Assembly (NCBI GenBank): GCA_964472875.1
Contig: CAYYMD010000007.1
Location: forward strand, 1-64,000
From: CAYYMD01 sp964472875
GTDB lineage: Bacteria > Planctomycetota > Phycisphaerae > SM23-33
DNA length: 64,000 bases
Direction of reading: 5' to 3'
Shown here one piece after another: positions 1 through 8,758 of this stretch (position 1 is its first letter; every line of letters starts with the position of its first letter). Position numbers and translations under genes: made by a program. Below the pieces are notes generated by a model. The model saw only the letters and a program-made list of their open reading frames with translations, searched no databases and was not told where the DNA came from.

Positions 1-13
1 AAGTGTAACCGCC

Positions 14-41
14 TTGACAAATCGCCAGAATCATTTACACT
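14..41 (+). promoter_or_regulatory. Sigma-70-type promoter for the giant PEP-CTERM gene
   Basis: A perfect -35 hexamer TTGACA (14-19) is followed after 16 bases by TACACT (36-41), which matches four of six bases of the -10 consensus. It lies about 60 bases before the ATG at 100, where AAGGAG provides a ribosome binding site. The leader between them is rich in short GC inverted repeats. Prediction from sequence only. Confidence 0.5.
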
Positions 42-99
42 CACACAGGTAAGCTCTCGGCGGCTCACTACGCTCGGCTCACACAAAAAGGAGACTCCA

Positions 100-3000
100 A
101 TGCTCGCTAAACGGACTATTAGGCTCGGACTGTTCATGTCTCTCCTCTCGGGCGTGTTCTCGGCACAGGCCTTGGCGGGGGACTACACCTGGACGAACGA
201 AACCGGCGACGGCTTGTTTTCCACCGCCGGTAACTGGCTGGACGGGGGCGGCTGGGTTCCCCCGAATCCGCCGGGTTGGGGCGATACGGTGATCTTCCAG
301 ACCCATCCCGCCATGCCCAGCACCGGCGGCAGCGTTTACTGGGACTACGACGTGGAGACCGGCAACATTTATTCCTTCACGCGCGACACGACGTGGCTCC
401 TGGAGGGCCACAGGAACTCCATCGGCTCGCTTGACCTGACATCAGCGCCCGGGGCGGGCTCTCCGCCGCCGGAAATGAACTCGAGCCGACTGAGCATCGT
501 CGGCGGAAGCATGTACGTCAACGGCCCGATCAACGTGGGCACTCATGCCGGCGGACTGATGACGTACATGACGCTCGACCGCGCGGACGTGGTTTCTTCC
601 GGCTCGTTGGACGTGATATCCGACGCCGGCGCGACCGTTCTGCTCACCGGCGGAAGCAGGCTCACCACCAACGGCGGGATGATCGACCCGTCGAGCGACA
701 TCCCCGGCGTCGTGCGCCTGGAGGATAGCTCGCAATGGAATGTCAACGGCGGCAACGGCCTGCGGATCGGCACCGGCCACTACGGATTGCTCGAAATCAC
801 CGAGCAGTCCAAGGTGAACGTCGAGCAGGAAGCCATCGTCGGGAGCACCGGCGAGGGACGTCTGAGCGTCACCGGCCCGTACAGCCGCTTCCAGTCGGAC
901 TTCCTGGCAATAGGCAACGAGGCAACCGGCCTGGTCAGTGTCGACGATGGTGCTTCGCTGCGGGCCACGCAGGTAAGGATCACCAACAGCGGCGCGCTGG
1001 GAACCGGCTCGCTGCTGATCGAGGGAGCAACCACGAAGGGCTACGCCAACGAGGTCCACGTGGGCAACGACTCGCCCTTTGAAAGCTCCCAGGCCTCGAT
1101 GGCGCTGCGCGACGGGGCCGTATTCGAGATGACCTCGGGACCTTCGAACCCCTACTTCATGGTCAAGCCCAACGGCAGCGCGGTGATCGACGGCGCCACG
1201 CTCATCCCGGCCGACGGAGCACCCAACTACGGCCTGTCTGTGTTCGACGGGTTCCTGACGGTAACCAACTCCAGCGTTGTGACCGGCGTGGCCACGTTCG
1301 AGGTCTACGGCCAAACCGCCAGCGCGACGCTCAGCGACTCGGCGGTGCGGGTCGACGAAGTAAGGCTCAGCCAGCAGGGATCGCTGGAGGTCTCCGGCGG
1401 CGCGACGCTTGAGGCTGACGTCATCAATTTCACCAACGGTCCTTTCGGACGCCTGGCGATCGACGGCGGCCACGTCTCGGCCGAAAGCATGGGCTACGAT
1501 CACAATCCCGTGACCGAGAGCCCCACCTTCTCGATGAATGGCGGGAGCCTCGACGTTGCCAGCGGCCGGGTCCTCATTCACGGCTACATGCCGGATCCCG
1601 ACCCTGCGACCCGGCAGCCCGTGGAGGTCTCGCTCGACGGGGCGGACTCGTTCATCCGCTCCCAGGACAGCGACGTGGCGTTTATTGGTCCGGCCGACGT
1701 CTCCGCCCGCAACGGCGCGGCCGTTATTGCCGGTCGTGAGATTTTCTTGGGCAACGGGCAGTTCCTCTTCGACGGCGAAGGGACCCGCGGCGTTGCACAA
1801 AACGGGATCGCCCTCGGCGGGGGACTTTATCCCGCGGAGCTGACCGTCTCAAACGGGGCGGTCCTCGAAGCGACTGATCTCGATCTGCAGGGCAAGGCCA
1901 CCTTCGACGGCGGGCAACTCCTCGAAGGAACCGACGTCTATATCCGGGGAGAGCTGAACATAACCGGCTCCAGCGACCTGGCCCTCGACACGCTTTACGC
2001 CGACGCCGCCCCGGAGAACTCCACGCAGATCAACGTCTCCGGCGGGGCGAATGTTTCCGCCCATCAACTGTATCTCAACGACTACACGAGCGTGACGGTT
2101 TCGGAGGGCGCAACGCTTGAAACGCCGAACACTCTGACGCTCTCCTCTCTGGCCGGCATGTCGATCGCTGGCGGGCACGTTGTCGCCCGCGATTTCCAGA
2201 TGCAGTACGACTCCCGCTTCTCCATGGACGGCGGGATCCTGACCTCGGCCGAGGGCGACGTCTATCTCAACAGCTTCATGTCCGGCGACCCGGAAAACGA
2301 GGAGGCGCTGGCGGTATCCCTGCACGGCCCGGATTCGCACATCACCGCTGAGTCCGGTGAAATTTGCTTCGAGGGAACTTCGCAGGTCACCGTCAGCGAC
2401 GGAGCGGGCCTATACACCGACAGCGTCTATTTCGAGGACGGCGTATCGACCGTGAAGGTGCGCAGCGGCGGGCGGATATCTACACCCGAGCAGCTTCGGA
2501 TCGAGGAAGGCATCCTGAGTGTCTCCGGGGAGGATTCACTCGTGGAATTCGACTCGACGGAGTTCGGCTCATACGTGTCGGTCACCGTCGCCGACGGCGG
2601 CATGCTGCGGAGCACCAGGAGAGTGTACGAGGGCCCGGTCTTCGTCAACGCCGACTCGCTGCTGGTGACCGGGCGAGGCTCGCGTGTGGAGTTCGGCCCT
2701 GCCGTGCTGGGCGACGAAGTTGAGCAGACGCTGTCCATAACTGTCGAAGACGACGGCTGGCTCGGGCAGAGGCCCGGCATTGCCGACGTCCCGCTGGATT
2801 TCGATCACGTCTCGGTGGAGGTTGACGGCGGGACGATCGGCGGGCGGAACATCAGGTTCAGCGAGAATGCCGTAGTTGCCATGAACTCCGGCGAGATCGT
2901 CGCCGCCGCCGACGGCGGCGGCGCGTCTCCGGCTCGCCTTCGCAACCTCGGGACGATGACCGCCGACGGCCGCTTCGAAGCGGAGGTGTTCTCCAACGGC

Positions 3001-3915
3001 GTCGATCTTCGTTACAATCCCCCGCCGGCCGAGCAGACCGCCTCTCTCCGCGTGCTCAACGGGCAGTACCTCGTGGTCGACACGCCCGAGGGGGACGGGT
3101 TCTACGGGGGGGCTTCCAACTGGGCGGAGGTCAACCTGCTCAACGGGACTGCGGAGTTCCGCGGCGGGCTGCGGAATGAAGGGCTCATCTCGGGCCGAGG
3201 GTCGATGATCTTCGGCGAGGGAGGGCTGACGAACTACGGCGCCGTCAGCCTCGGCGGCGACACGGACGTTTACGGCCTGTTCGACAACGACGCCGCCGGA
3301 ACACCCGAAGGCGGCGAGTTGGTCGTCTCCGGCGGAGCGTCGGTGGCGTTCTACGGCGACGTGGTAAACAACGGAAACAAGTTCAAGGTCTCGCCCAACG
3401 CCAACGTCGCGGTCTTCGGCGATTACAGCGGCGCCGGGCCGATCTCGGGCGGCGGCGGGGTCTGGTTCGAGGGCGGCTTCTCGCCCGGTGCCAGCCCGAC
3501 CTACGCCCAGTACGGCGTCAACATCAACTACACCGACTCGGCCGAGCTGAAGTTTGAAATCCTGGGCTACACCTCCGAGGCAGCCGGACCGCAGGAGTAC
3601 GACGTAATCGAGATAACCAACGGCTGCACGCTGTCCCTGGATGGTACGCTGGAGGTCTATCTATACGACCTGACCGACGGCGGCGACACGTTCGAGCCGG
3701 TGCTGGGTTCGCAGTTCGAGATCTTCCGCACCGAGGCGGATAAGCTCTCCGGCGAGTTCGCCGACACCGTGTTCCCCACCTGGGGCGACGGGCTGACCTT
3801 GGACATCCAGTACACCGGCTCAGGCGTCACGCTCGAAGTCGTTCCCGAGCCGGCCTCGCTGGCGATGCTGGCGCTGGGCGGCTTGGCGCTGATCCGCCGC
3901 CGGCGCGCGGCGTGA
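100..3915 (+). CDS. Giant PEP-CTERM sorted surface protein with beta-helix-like repeats
   Basis: A 1271-residue secreted protein. The first ~27 residues form a signal peptide (basic start, hydrophobic core, ending near ALAG). The body is a long series of short Gly/Asp/Ser-rich units such as GG-x-hydrophobic-x-V, as expected of a right-handed beta-helix. The last 24 residues are a PEP-CTERM tail: VPEPAS, a hydrophobic segment and RRRRAA, which in this family is processed by an exosortase and directs the protein to the cell surface. Two blocks (near residues 450-560 and 690-790) resemble each other and indicate internal duplication. No catalytic domain is recognisable; a structural or adhesive surface role is inference. 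AAGGAG precedes the ATG. No exosortase gene is in the window. Confidence 0.85.
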   Translation: MLAKRTIRLGLFMSLLSGVFSAQALAGDYTWTNETGDGLFSTAGNWLDGGGWVPPNPPGWGDTVIFQTHPAMPSTGGSVYWDYDVETGNIYSFTRDTTWLLEGHRNSIGSLDLTSAPGAGSPPPEMNSSRLSIVGGSMYVNGPINVGTHAGGLMTYMTLDRADVVSSGSLDVISDAGATVLLTGGSRLTTNGGMIDPSSDIPGVVRLEDSSQWNVNGGNGLRIGTGHYGLLEITEQSKVNVEQEAIVGSTGEGRLSVTGPYSRFQSDFLAIGNEATGLVSVDDGASLRATQVRITNSGALGTGSLLIEGATTKGYANEVHVGNDSPFESSQASMALRDGAVFEMTSGPSNPYFMVKPNGSAVIDGATLIPADGAPNYGLSVFDGFLTVTNSSVVTGVATFEVYGQTASATLSDSAVRVDEVRLSQQGSLEVSGGATLEADVINFTNGPFGRLAIDGGHVSAESMGYDHNPVTESPTFSMNGGSLDVASGRVLIHGYMPDPDPATRQPVEVSLDGADSFIRSQDSDVAFIGPADVSARNGAAVIAGREIFLGNGQFLFDGEGTRGVAQNGIALGGGLYPAELTVSNGAVLEATDLDLQGKATFDGGQLLEGTDVYIRGELNITGSSDLALDTLYADAAPENSTQINVSGGANVSAHQLYLNDYTSVTVSEGATLETPNTLTLSSLAGMSIAGGHVVARDFQMQYDSRFSMDGGILTSAEGDVYLNSFMSGDPENEEALAVSLHGPDSHITAESGEICFEGTSQVTVSDGAGLYTDSVYFEDGVSTVKVRSGGRISTPEQLRIEEGILSVSGEDSLVEFDSTEFGSYVSVTVADGGMLRSTRRVYEGPVFVNADSLLVTGRGSRVEFGPAVLGDEVEQTLSITVEDDGWLGQRPGIADVPLDFDHVSVEVDGGTIGGRNIRFSENAVVAMNSGEIVAAADGGGASPARLRNLGTMTADGRFEAEVFSNGVDLRYNPPPAEQTASLRVLNGQYLVVDTPEGDGFYGGASNWAEVNLLNGTAEFRGGLRNEGLISGRGSMIFGEGGLTNYGAVSLGGDTDVYGLFDNDAAGTPEGGELVVSGGASVAFYGDVVNNGNKFKVSPNANVAVFGDYSGAGPISGGGGVWFEGGFSPGASPTYAQYGVNINYTDSAELKFEILGYTSEAAGPQEYDVIEITNGCTLSLDGTLEVYLYDLTDGGDTFEPVLGSQFEIFRTEADKLSGEFADTVFPTWGDGLTLDIQYTGSGVTLEVVPEPASLAMLALGGLALIRRRRAA

Positions 3916-4436
3916 CGCGGGAGATCATGCGCAAGCAAGTCAGAACGGACGACGGGCCCTTCGTATTGCCCCGTGTCCTGTCGCTAGGCCCGGCGACCTT
4001 ACATCACTGCTTCGGGCACAACACCTGCAGCTACACAGAACGCCGCGTAAAATATTACGATGCCGAAACCGACAAACGTTTTGTGTTTCTGACCAACTTG
4101 TTCAACGTTCCAGTCTTGACGATTGCGATGCTATACAAGGCCCGATGGCAAGTGGAATTATTTTTCAAATGGATCAAACAACACCTGCGGATCAAACGGT
4201 TTTTCGGCACGACTGCCAACGCCGTCAAAACCCAAATCTGGGTTGCCGTGAGCGTTTACGTCCTCGTTGCGATTGTCAAAAAACAACTGACTCTCGATCA
4301 GAGTCTCTACACTTTATTACAGATTTTGAGTCTCAGCTTGTTCGAGAGAATGCCCATTTTACAGGCCTTTTCGCAAACAGATTACAATGTACAAAGCCAT
4401 CAAAACGACAACCAGCTGTTACTATTCAACTTATGA
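3912..4436 (+). pseudogene. IS4-family DDE transposase, 5'-truncated remnant
   Basis: Only the C-terminal part of a transposase remains. From about position 4035 the reading frame has the IS4 signature Y-x2-R-x3-E-x6-K (YKARWQVELFFKWIK), which contains the catalytic glutamate, followed by the usual HLRIK and NAVKTQIW segments. The N-terminal two thirds, including both catalytic aspartates, are missing. Codons before ~4035 look unrelated, and the frame overlaps the end of the upstream PEP-CTERM gene by four bases. The DNA is clearly more AT-rich than its flanks, in line with foreign origin. The TGGGGCAGC just after the stop could be part of an old right-end repeat, but no matching left end was found, so it is not mobile on its own. 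Confidence 0.85.
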
Positions 4437-4505
4437 TGGGGCAGCATTGAACACATATCACATTGTGGCGATGTGGAGTTTGGTCGTTATTTCACTGATA
4501 TTTAC

Positions 4506-4534
4506 TTGGCAGAATCGCCGGTGGGCGGTAGAAT
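4506..4534 (+). promoter_or_regulatory. Sigma-70-type promoter for alaS
   Basis: TTGGCA (4506-4511), a 17-base spacer and TAGAAT (4529-4534) give a good match to the housekeeping consensus. Transcription would start near 4541, so the in-frame GTG at 4535 would lie upstream of the mRNA. This favours the ATG at 4562, which has AGGGG ten bases upstream. Confidence 0.55.
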
Positions 4535-4561
4535 GTGCAATCTTTTAGGGGCGATTGTATT

Positions 4562-7402
4562 ATGCGCCGAAGCCCAACGAGTCATAAGATGAAATCAGCC
4601 GCACAAATACGACAGGAGTTCATAGACTTTTTCCGCGACCGCGGGCACAAGTTCGTCCCCAGCAGTTCGCTGCTGCCGGCGAACGACCCCACGCTGCTGT
4701 TCACCAACGCCGGGATGAACCAGTTCAAGGAGATATTCCTCGGCCGCGAGCAACCGGGCTATACCCGCGCCGCCAACAGCCAGAAGTGCATCCGCGCCGG
4801 CGGCAAGCACAACGACCTGGAAGACGTCGGCCACGACTGCTACCACCACACGTTCTTCGAGATGCTGGGCAACTGGTCTTTCGGCGATTACTTCAAGGCA
4901 GAGGCCATCCGGTGGGCGTGGGAACTGCTGACCGATGTATGGGGCCTGCCCAGGGACCGCCTGTACGCCACGTACCTCGGCGAGGATCTCGGCCCGGAGA
5001 TGGAAGTTGACGCCGATTCCAAACGCCTGTGGACGGAGGTGACCGACATAGATCCCTCGCACGTGGCGCCCGGCGACCCGAAGGATAATTTCTGGGAGAT
5101 GGGCGAGGTCGGTCCGTGCGGGCCGTGCAGCGAGGTGCACATAGACCTTACGCCCGACGGCAGCGGGGCGAATCTTGTCAACGCCGGCCACCCGCAGGTG
5201 ATGGAGATATGGAACCTGGTGTTCATCCAGTATAACCGCGGCGAGGACGGCAAACTCTCGCCGCTGCCGGCTCAGCACGTGGACACCGGCATGGGCCTGG
5301 AACGTATCGCCGCCGTGCTCCAGCGAAAGAATTCCAACTACGCAACCGACCTGTTCACGCCCATAATCGAAAAACTCGAGGAATTCACCGAGCACAAATA
5401 CGGCCGGTCGTCCGGCCTGGAAGACCGCTTCGACGTGGTCGGCGAGGATGACATGGGCGATGTGGCCTGCCGCGTGGTGGCCGACCACGCGCGGACGCTG
5501 ACCTTCGCCATCGCCGACGGCATCATCCCATCCAACGAGGGCCGCGGCTACGTTATCCGGCGGATACTGCGCCGCGCAGCCCGCTACGGCCGGCAGTACC
5601 TGAACATCGACGGCCCGTTCATGTGCGAACTTGCCCCGACGGTGGTGGAGATGATGGGCGATGCGTTCGAGAACCTCCGCGACCGCGCCGAGTACGTCAC
5701 CGACACCATCCGCGATGAAGAGGAATCGTTCGGGCGCACGCTGGATAGAGGAATCGAACGATTCGATAAAGAGGCAGGAATGGTCCAAATGTACTGGAAA
5801 TTTAAGAAAAAGGGGCGCAAAGCCACGCCTGCGGAAAAAGTCAGCGGATTGCCGCTAAATGTTTCTGATGATATTGCTGCTGAGTATGATCGTGCTGGCG
5901 AGAATGTTCTGCCCGGCGACGTGGCGTTCGAGTTGTACGCGACTTACGGCTTCCCTATTGACCTTACGCAACTCATGGCGGCCGAGCGTGGAATATCCGT
6001 GGATACCTCCGGATTCGAGCAGGCGATGGCCGAGCACAAAAAGATAAGCGCATCGGACCGGCAGTTCCGCGCGGCCGAGATACCGGATTTGCCCGCCACG
6101 GACGACTCGCCCAAGTACGAACCGGGCGAGATAACGGCGAAAGTCCTCGGCTGGGTTTCGGATAACCAGTACATCAGCGACGGCAAACTGGAAACGAACC
6201 GCGAAGCGGCCGTGGTGCTGGACAGGACGAATTTCTACGCAGAGCAGGGCGGGCAGGTCGGCGACAGCGGCGAGCTGTCCTGGCCGGGCGGCAGGTTCGA
6301 GGTCAGCGACACCCAGCCGGCCGGGGCGTGCGTGCTGCACGTGGGCAGGGTCGTCGAGGGCGAACTCGCCGCCGGCGCGGAGGTGACCTGCCGCGTAGGC
6401 CCGAACCGCACCGACACCATGCGGAACCACACGGCCACGCACCTGCTGAACTGGGCGCTGCGCGAGGTTCTGGGCGACCACGTCGAGCAGGCCGGTTCGG
6501 TCGTGGAGGCCGACCGTCTGCGGTTCGACTTCTCGCACAACCAGGCGCTTTGGGACGAGCAAATCCGCAAGGTCGAACGGCTTGTCAACCGGCGCATCCT
6601 TGCCGACGAGCCGGTGACTGTGCGAATGCTGCCGCTGACCGAGGCGCGGAAGATACCCGGCGTCCGCGCGATGTTCGGCGAGAAATACCCCGACCCCGTC
6701 CGGGTGGTAACCATTGGCCTTGGCGAGGATGAGCAACTCGGCCCGGACACGGCCGAGGGCGGCTGGTCCGTGGAGTTCTGCGGCGGCACGCACCTGTGGC
6801 GGACCGCGCCTATAGGGCTGTTCAAGATTGTCTCGCAGGAGGCGGTCGCCCGCGGCGTGCGTCGCGTCGAGGCGGTGACCGGTCCGGCGGCCGTGGAAAA
6901 GGTCGCCGAGATGGACCGAGCGCTCGGCGAGATATCCGAAGTGCTGAAGGTTCCGCCCGAGCAGGCCCCTCAGCGCATCGAGGCGATGCAGAAGCAGATT
7001 AAAGACCTCAAGAAGCGTCCATCCGGCGAGACGGCCGGCGGCGACGTGGAAATTGTCTCCTCGAAAGACACTTCCGCCGGCGCGGCCGTGGTCGCCCGCG
7101 CATCTGCCCCGGAGGCGGACGGCATGAGAAAATTCTGCGACGTCCAGCGCCAGAAAGGCGCGGCGGCGGTTTTCGTTGGCGCGGCCGACGACAAGAAGGT
7201 TACGCTAATCGCCATGGTATCCGATGACCTCGCTTCCGGCGGCGAAGTCCGCGCCGACGAATGGGTCCGCCAGGCCGCCGAGGTAGTCGGCGGCGGAGGA
7301 GGCGGCAAGCCGACACTCGCACAGGCGGGCGGCAAACAGCCGGAAAAACTTCCAGACGCGCTCGAGGCCGCCGGCCGTTGGATAGATGAACGGTTGAAAT
7401 AG
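4562..7402 (+). CDS. alaS: Alanine--tRNA ligase
   Basis: Charges tRNA-Ala with alanine in the cytoplasm and hydrolyses mischarged products. The class II catalytic core begins with IRQEFIDFFRDRGH and contains the usual FTNAGMNQFK block. The editing domain has the zinc motifs NHTATHLLNW and CGGTH. The C-Ala domain ends with a Gly-rich GGGGGGKPTLAQAGG segment. At 946 residues it is longer than the common ~875, partly because of an extra lysine-rich, AT-richer stretch around residues 398-450 (nucleotides ~5757-5910) between the core and the conserved PGDVAFELYATYGFP block. The ATG at 4562 is chosen from the promoter and AGGGG site; the ATG at 4589 is an alternative without a clear ribosome site. 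Confidence 0.97.
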   Translation: MRRSPTSHKMKSAAQIRQEFIDFFRDRGHKFVPSSSLLPANDPTLLFTNAGMNQFKEIFLGREQPGYTRAANSQKCIRAGGKHNDLEDVGHDCYHHTFFEMLGNWSFGDYFKAEAIRWAWELLTDVWGLPRDRLYATYLGEDLGPEMEVDADSKRLWTEVTDIDPSHVAPGDPKDNFWEMGEVGPCGPCSEVHIDLTPDGSGANLVNAGHPQVMEIWNLVFIQYNRGEDGKLSPLPAQHVDTGMGLERIAAVLQRKNSNYATDLFTPIIEKLEEFTEHKYGRSSGLEDRFDVVGEDDMGDVACRVVADHARTLTFAIADGIIPSNEGRGYVIRRILRRAARYGRQYLNIDGPFMCELAPTVVEMMGDAFENLRDRAEYVTDTIRDEEESFGRTLDRGIERFDKEAGMVQMYWKFKKKGRKATPAEKVSGLPLNVSDDIAAEYDRAGENVLPGDVAFELYATYGFPIDLTQLMAAERGISVDTSGFEQAMAEHKKISASDRQFRAAEIPDLPATDDSPKYEPGEITAKVLGWVSDNQYISDGKLETNREAAVVLDRTNFYAEQGGQVGDSGELSWPGGRFEVSDTQPAGACVLHVGRVVEGELAAGAEVTCRVGPNRTDTMRNHTATHLLNWALREVLGDHVEQAGSVVEADRLRFDFSHNQALWDEQIRKVERLVNRRILADEPVTVRMLPLTEARKIPGVRAMFGEKYPDPVRVVTIGLGEDEQLGPDTAEGGWSVEFCGGTHLWRTAPIGLFKIVSQEAVARGVRRVEAVTGPAAVEKVAEMDRALGEISEVLKVPPEQAPQRIEAMQKQIKDLKKRPSGETAGGDVEIVSSKDTSAGAAVVARASAPEADGMRKFCDVQRQKGAAAVFVGAADDKKVTLIAMVSDDLASGGEVRADEWVRQAAEVVGGGGGGKPTLAQAGGKQPEKLPDALEAAGRWIDERLK

Positions 7403-7520
7403 CACCCCCAAGTGGTTATGGTATTGTGGCAGGGCTTCTTGACAAACCACCCGCGGATGAATACCTTTCCGCCGGACGATTTCGTTATCCACTGGACGGA
7501 TTTCGATTAAGACGCCATAA

Positions 7521-7534
7521 GTTAAGTATTTAAC
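7521..7534. promoter_or_regulatory. Short inverted repeat upstream of the rpmF-plsX-fab cluster
   Basis: GTTAAGTATTTAAC has perfect 5-base arms around a 4-base centre and lies 22 bases before the rpmF start. A TTGACA at 7440-7445 with a poor -10 (TACCTT, 17-base spacing) lies farther upstream. The repeat could be an operator, but it is short and AT-rich enough to occur by chance. The rest of 7403-7555 holds only a 30-codon open frame (7418-7510) without a convincing ribosome site. Confidence 0.25.
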
Positions 7535-7555
7535 GGTACATACGGAGACGCAAGC

Positions 7556-7738
7556 ATGCTTCCCAAACAGAAACTGAGCAGGTCGCGCACGCGGAAACGC
7601 CGCAGCCACCACGGAAAAAAAGAAATTAATTATGCTGACTGCCCGCGCTGCAATCAGCCGAAACTTTCCCACGCCGCCTGTGAAAACTGCGGCTACGTTC
7701 GACCGGGACTGTCTCTCAAGGTCGCCGAGGAGAGTTAA
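7556..7738 (+). CDS. rpmF: Large ribosomal subunit protein bL32
   Basis: A 60-residue ribosomal protein of the 50S subunit. It begins MLPKQKLSRSRTRKRRSHHG, the basic N-terminus of bL32, and has the zinc-ribbon pairs CPRC and CENC. Zinc-binding cysteines mark the C+ form. GGAG lies nine bases before the ATG. plsX starts three bases after the stop, the classic rpmF-plsX arrangement, so ribosome assembly and membrane lipid synthesis are probably co-transcribed. Confidence 0.97.
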   Translation: MLPKQKLSRSRTRKRRSHHGKKEINYADCPRCNQPKLSHAACENCGYVRPGLSLKVAEES

Positions 7739-7741
7739 TAC

Positions 7742-8758
7742 ATGCGGATCGGGTTAGACGCGATGGGTGGTGACCGCGCGCCGAAAGAACCGGTCCGCGG
7801 CGCCCTCTTTGCCCAGGAAATCCTCGCCGAGGAGGACAAAATAGTCCTTATAGGCGAGGAGTCCACCATCCGCGAACATCTCGAAAGCGCCGAGGATTCT
7901 CCGGCTCCCACCGACAGGATAGAAATCCGCCACGCCCCGGACGTCATCGGAATGGATGACTCGCCGGTGGAGACGCTGCGGGCCAGGCCGGATTCGTCCA
8001 TCGCCACGATGACGCGCATGCACGCCGCCGGCGAGATTGACGCCTGTATCTCGGGCGGCAATACCGGAGCGTGCGTAGCGGCCGCACAGATGCGCCTGCG
8101 GCGGCTAAAGGGGGTGCTCCGCCCCGGCATCGCCATAGTGACCCCGACCTATTACGGGCCGGTCGTGGTCTGCGACGTGGGGGCCAACGTCAACTGCCGC
8201 CCGCGACATCTGTACCAGTACGGGATAATGTCCTCGGTGTATTCCAGGTACGTCTGCGGCGTTACGTCGCCGCGGGTCGGCCTGCTGAGCATCGGGCAGG
8301 AAGAAGGCAAGGGCAACGAACTCGTCAGAAAAACAAGCGAACTTCTCAAGAACGACCCGTCGGTCAACTTCGTCGGCAACGTGGAGGGCCGGGACCTGTT
8401 CGGGGGCGTCTGCGACGTAATGGTATGCGAGGGGTTCGTGGGCAACGTGGCGCTTAAACTGATGGAAGGCATGGCGGGGAGCATAATCGAAGCGATGCTG
8501 AGTGAAATGCTCCGCTCCATGCCCTCCAGTTCCGAGGCGGTCAAAGAGGCCTCGGCGGGTATAGTCGCAAAGTACGACTTCAACGAGTACGGCGGCGCGC
8601 CGCTGCTGGGCGTGGCGGGAATATGCATAATCTGCCACGGCGCCAGCAATTACCGCGGAATAATGAATGCCGTTAGAGTGGCGGTGGAATTCGCCCGACA
8701 CGGCGTGAACCAACAAATTACCGAACTGCTGCAAGATAGAAGGAGCGTCGATGTCTGA
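7742..8758 (+). CDS. plsX: Phosphate acyltransferase PlsX
   Basis: Converts acyl-ACP and phosphate to acyl-phosphate, the donor for the first acylation of glycerol-3-phosphate in phospholipid synthesis; a peripheral membrane enzyme. The 338-residue protein starts MRIGLDAMGGDRAPKEPVRG, the family's most conserved block, and carries SGGNTGACVAAA and the C-terminal EYGGAPLLG motif. Length is normal for PlsX. It follows rpmF with three bases between and overlaps fabH by eight bases, so translation is probably coupled. No plsY is in the window. Confidence 0.97.
   Translation: MRIGLDAMGGDRAPKEPVRGALFAQEILAEEDKIVLIGEESTIREHLESAEDSPAPTDRIEIRHAPDVIGMDDSPVETLRARPDSSIATMTRMHAAGEIDACISGGNTGACVAAAQMRLRRLKGVLRPGIAIVTPTYYGPVVVCDVGANVNCRPRHLYQYGIMSSVYSRYVCGVTSPRVGLLSIGQEEGKGNELVRKTSELLKNDPSVNFVGNVEGRDLFGGVCDVMVCEGFVGNVALKLMEGMAGSIIEAMLSEMLRSMPSSSEAVKEASAGIVAKYDFNEYGGAPLLGVAGICIICHGASNYRGIMNAVRVAVEFARHGVNQQITELLQDRRSVDV

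Noticed and set aside
442..1800. 452-codon open frame on the minus strand opposite the giant PEP-CTERM gene
   Set aside because: Composition is Arg/Gly/Val/His-rich as expected for the complement of a GC-rich gene; no motif or ribosome site. The same holds for long antisense frames at 4595-5788, 31847-33601 and 40969-42288.
7418..7510. 30-codon frame between alaS and rpmF
   Set aside because: No good ribosome site, no family, and it overlaps the TTGACA element; probably chance.
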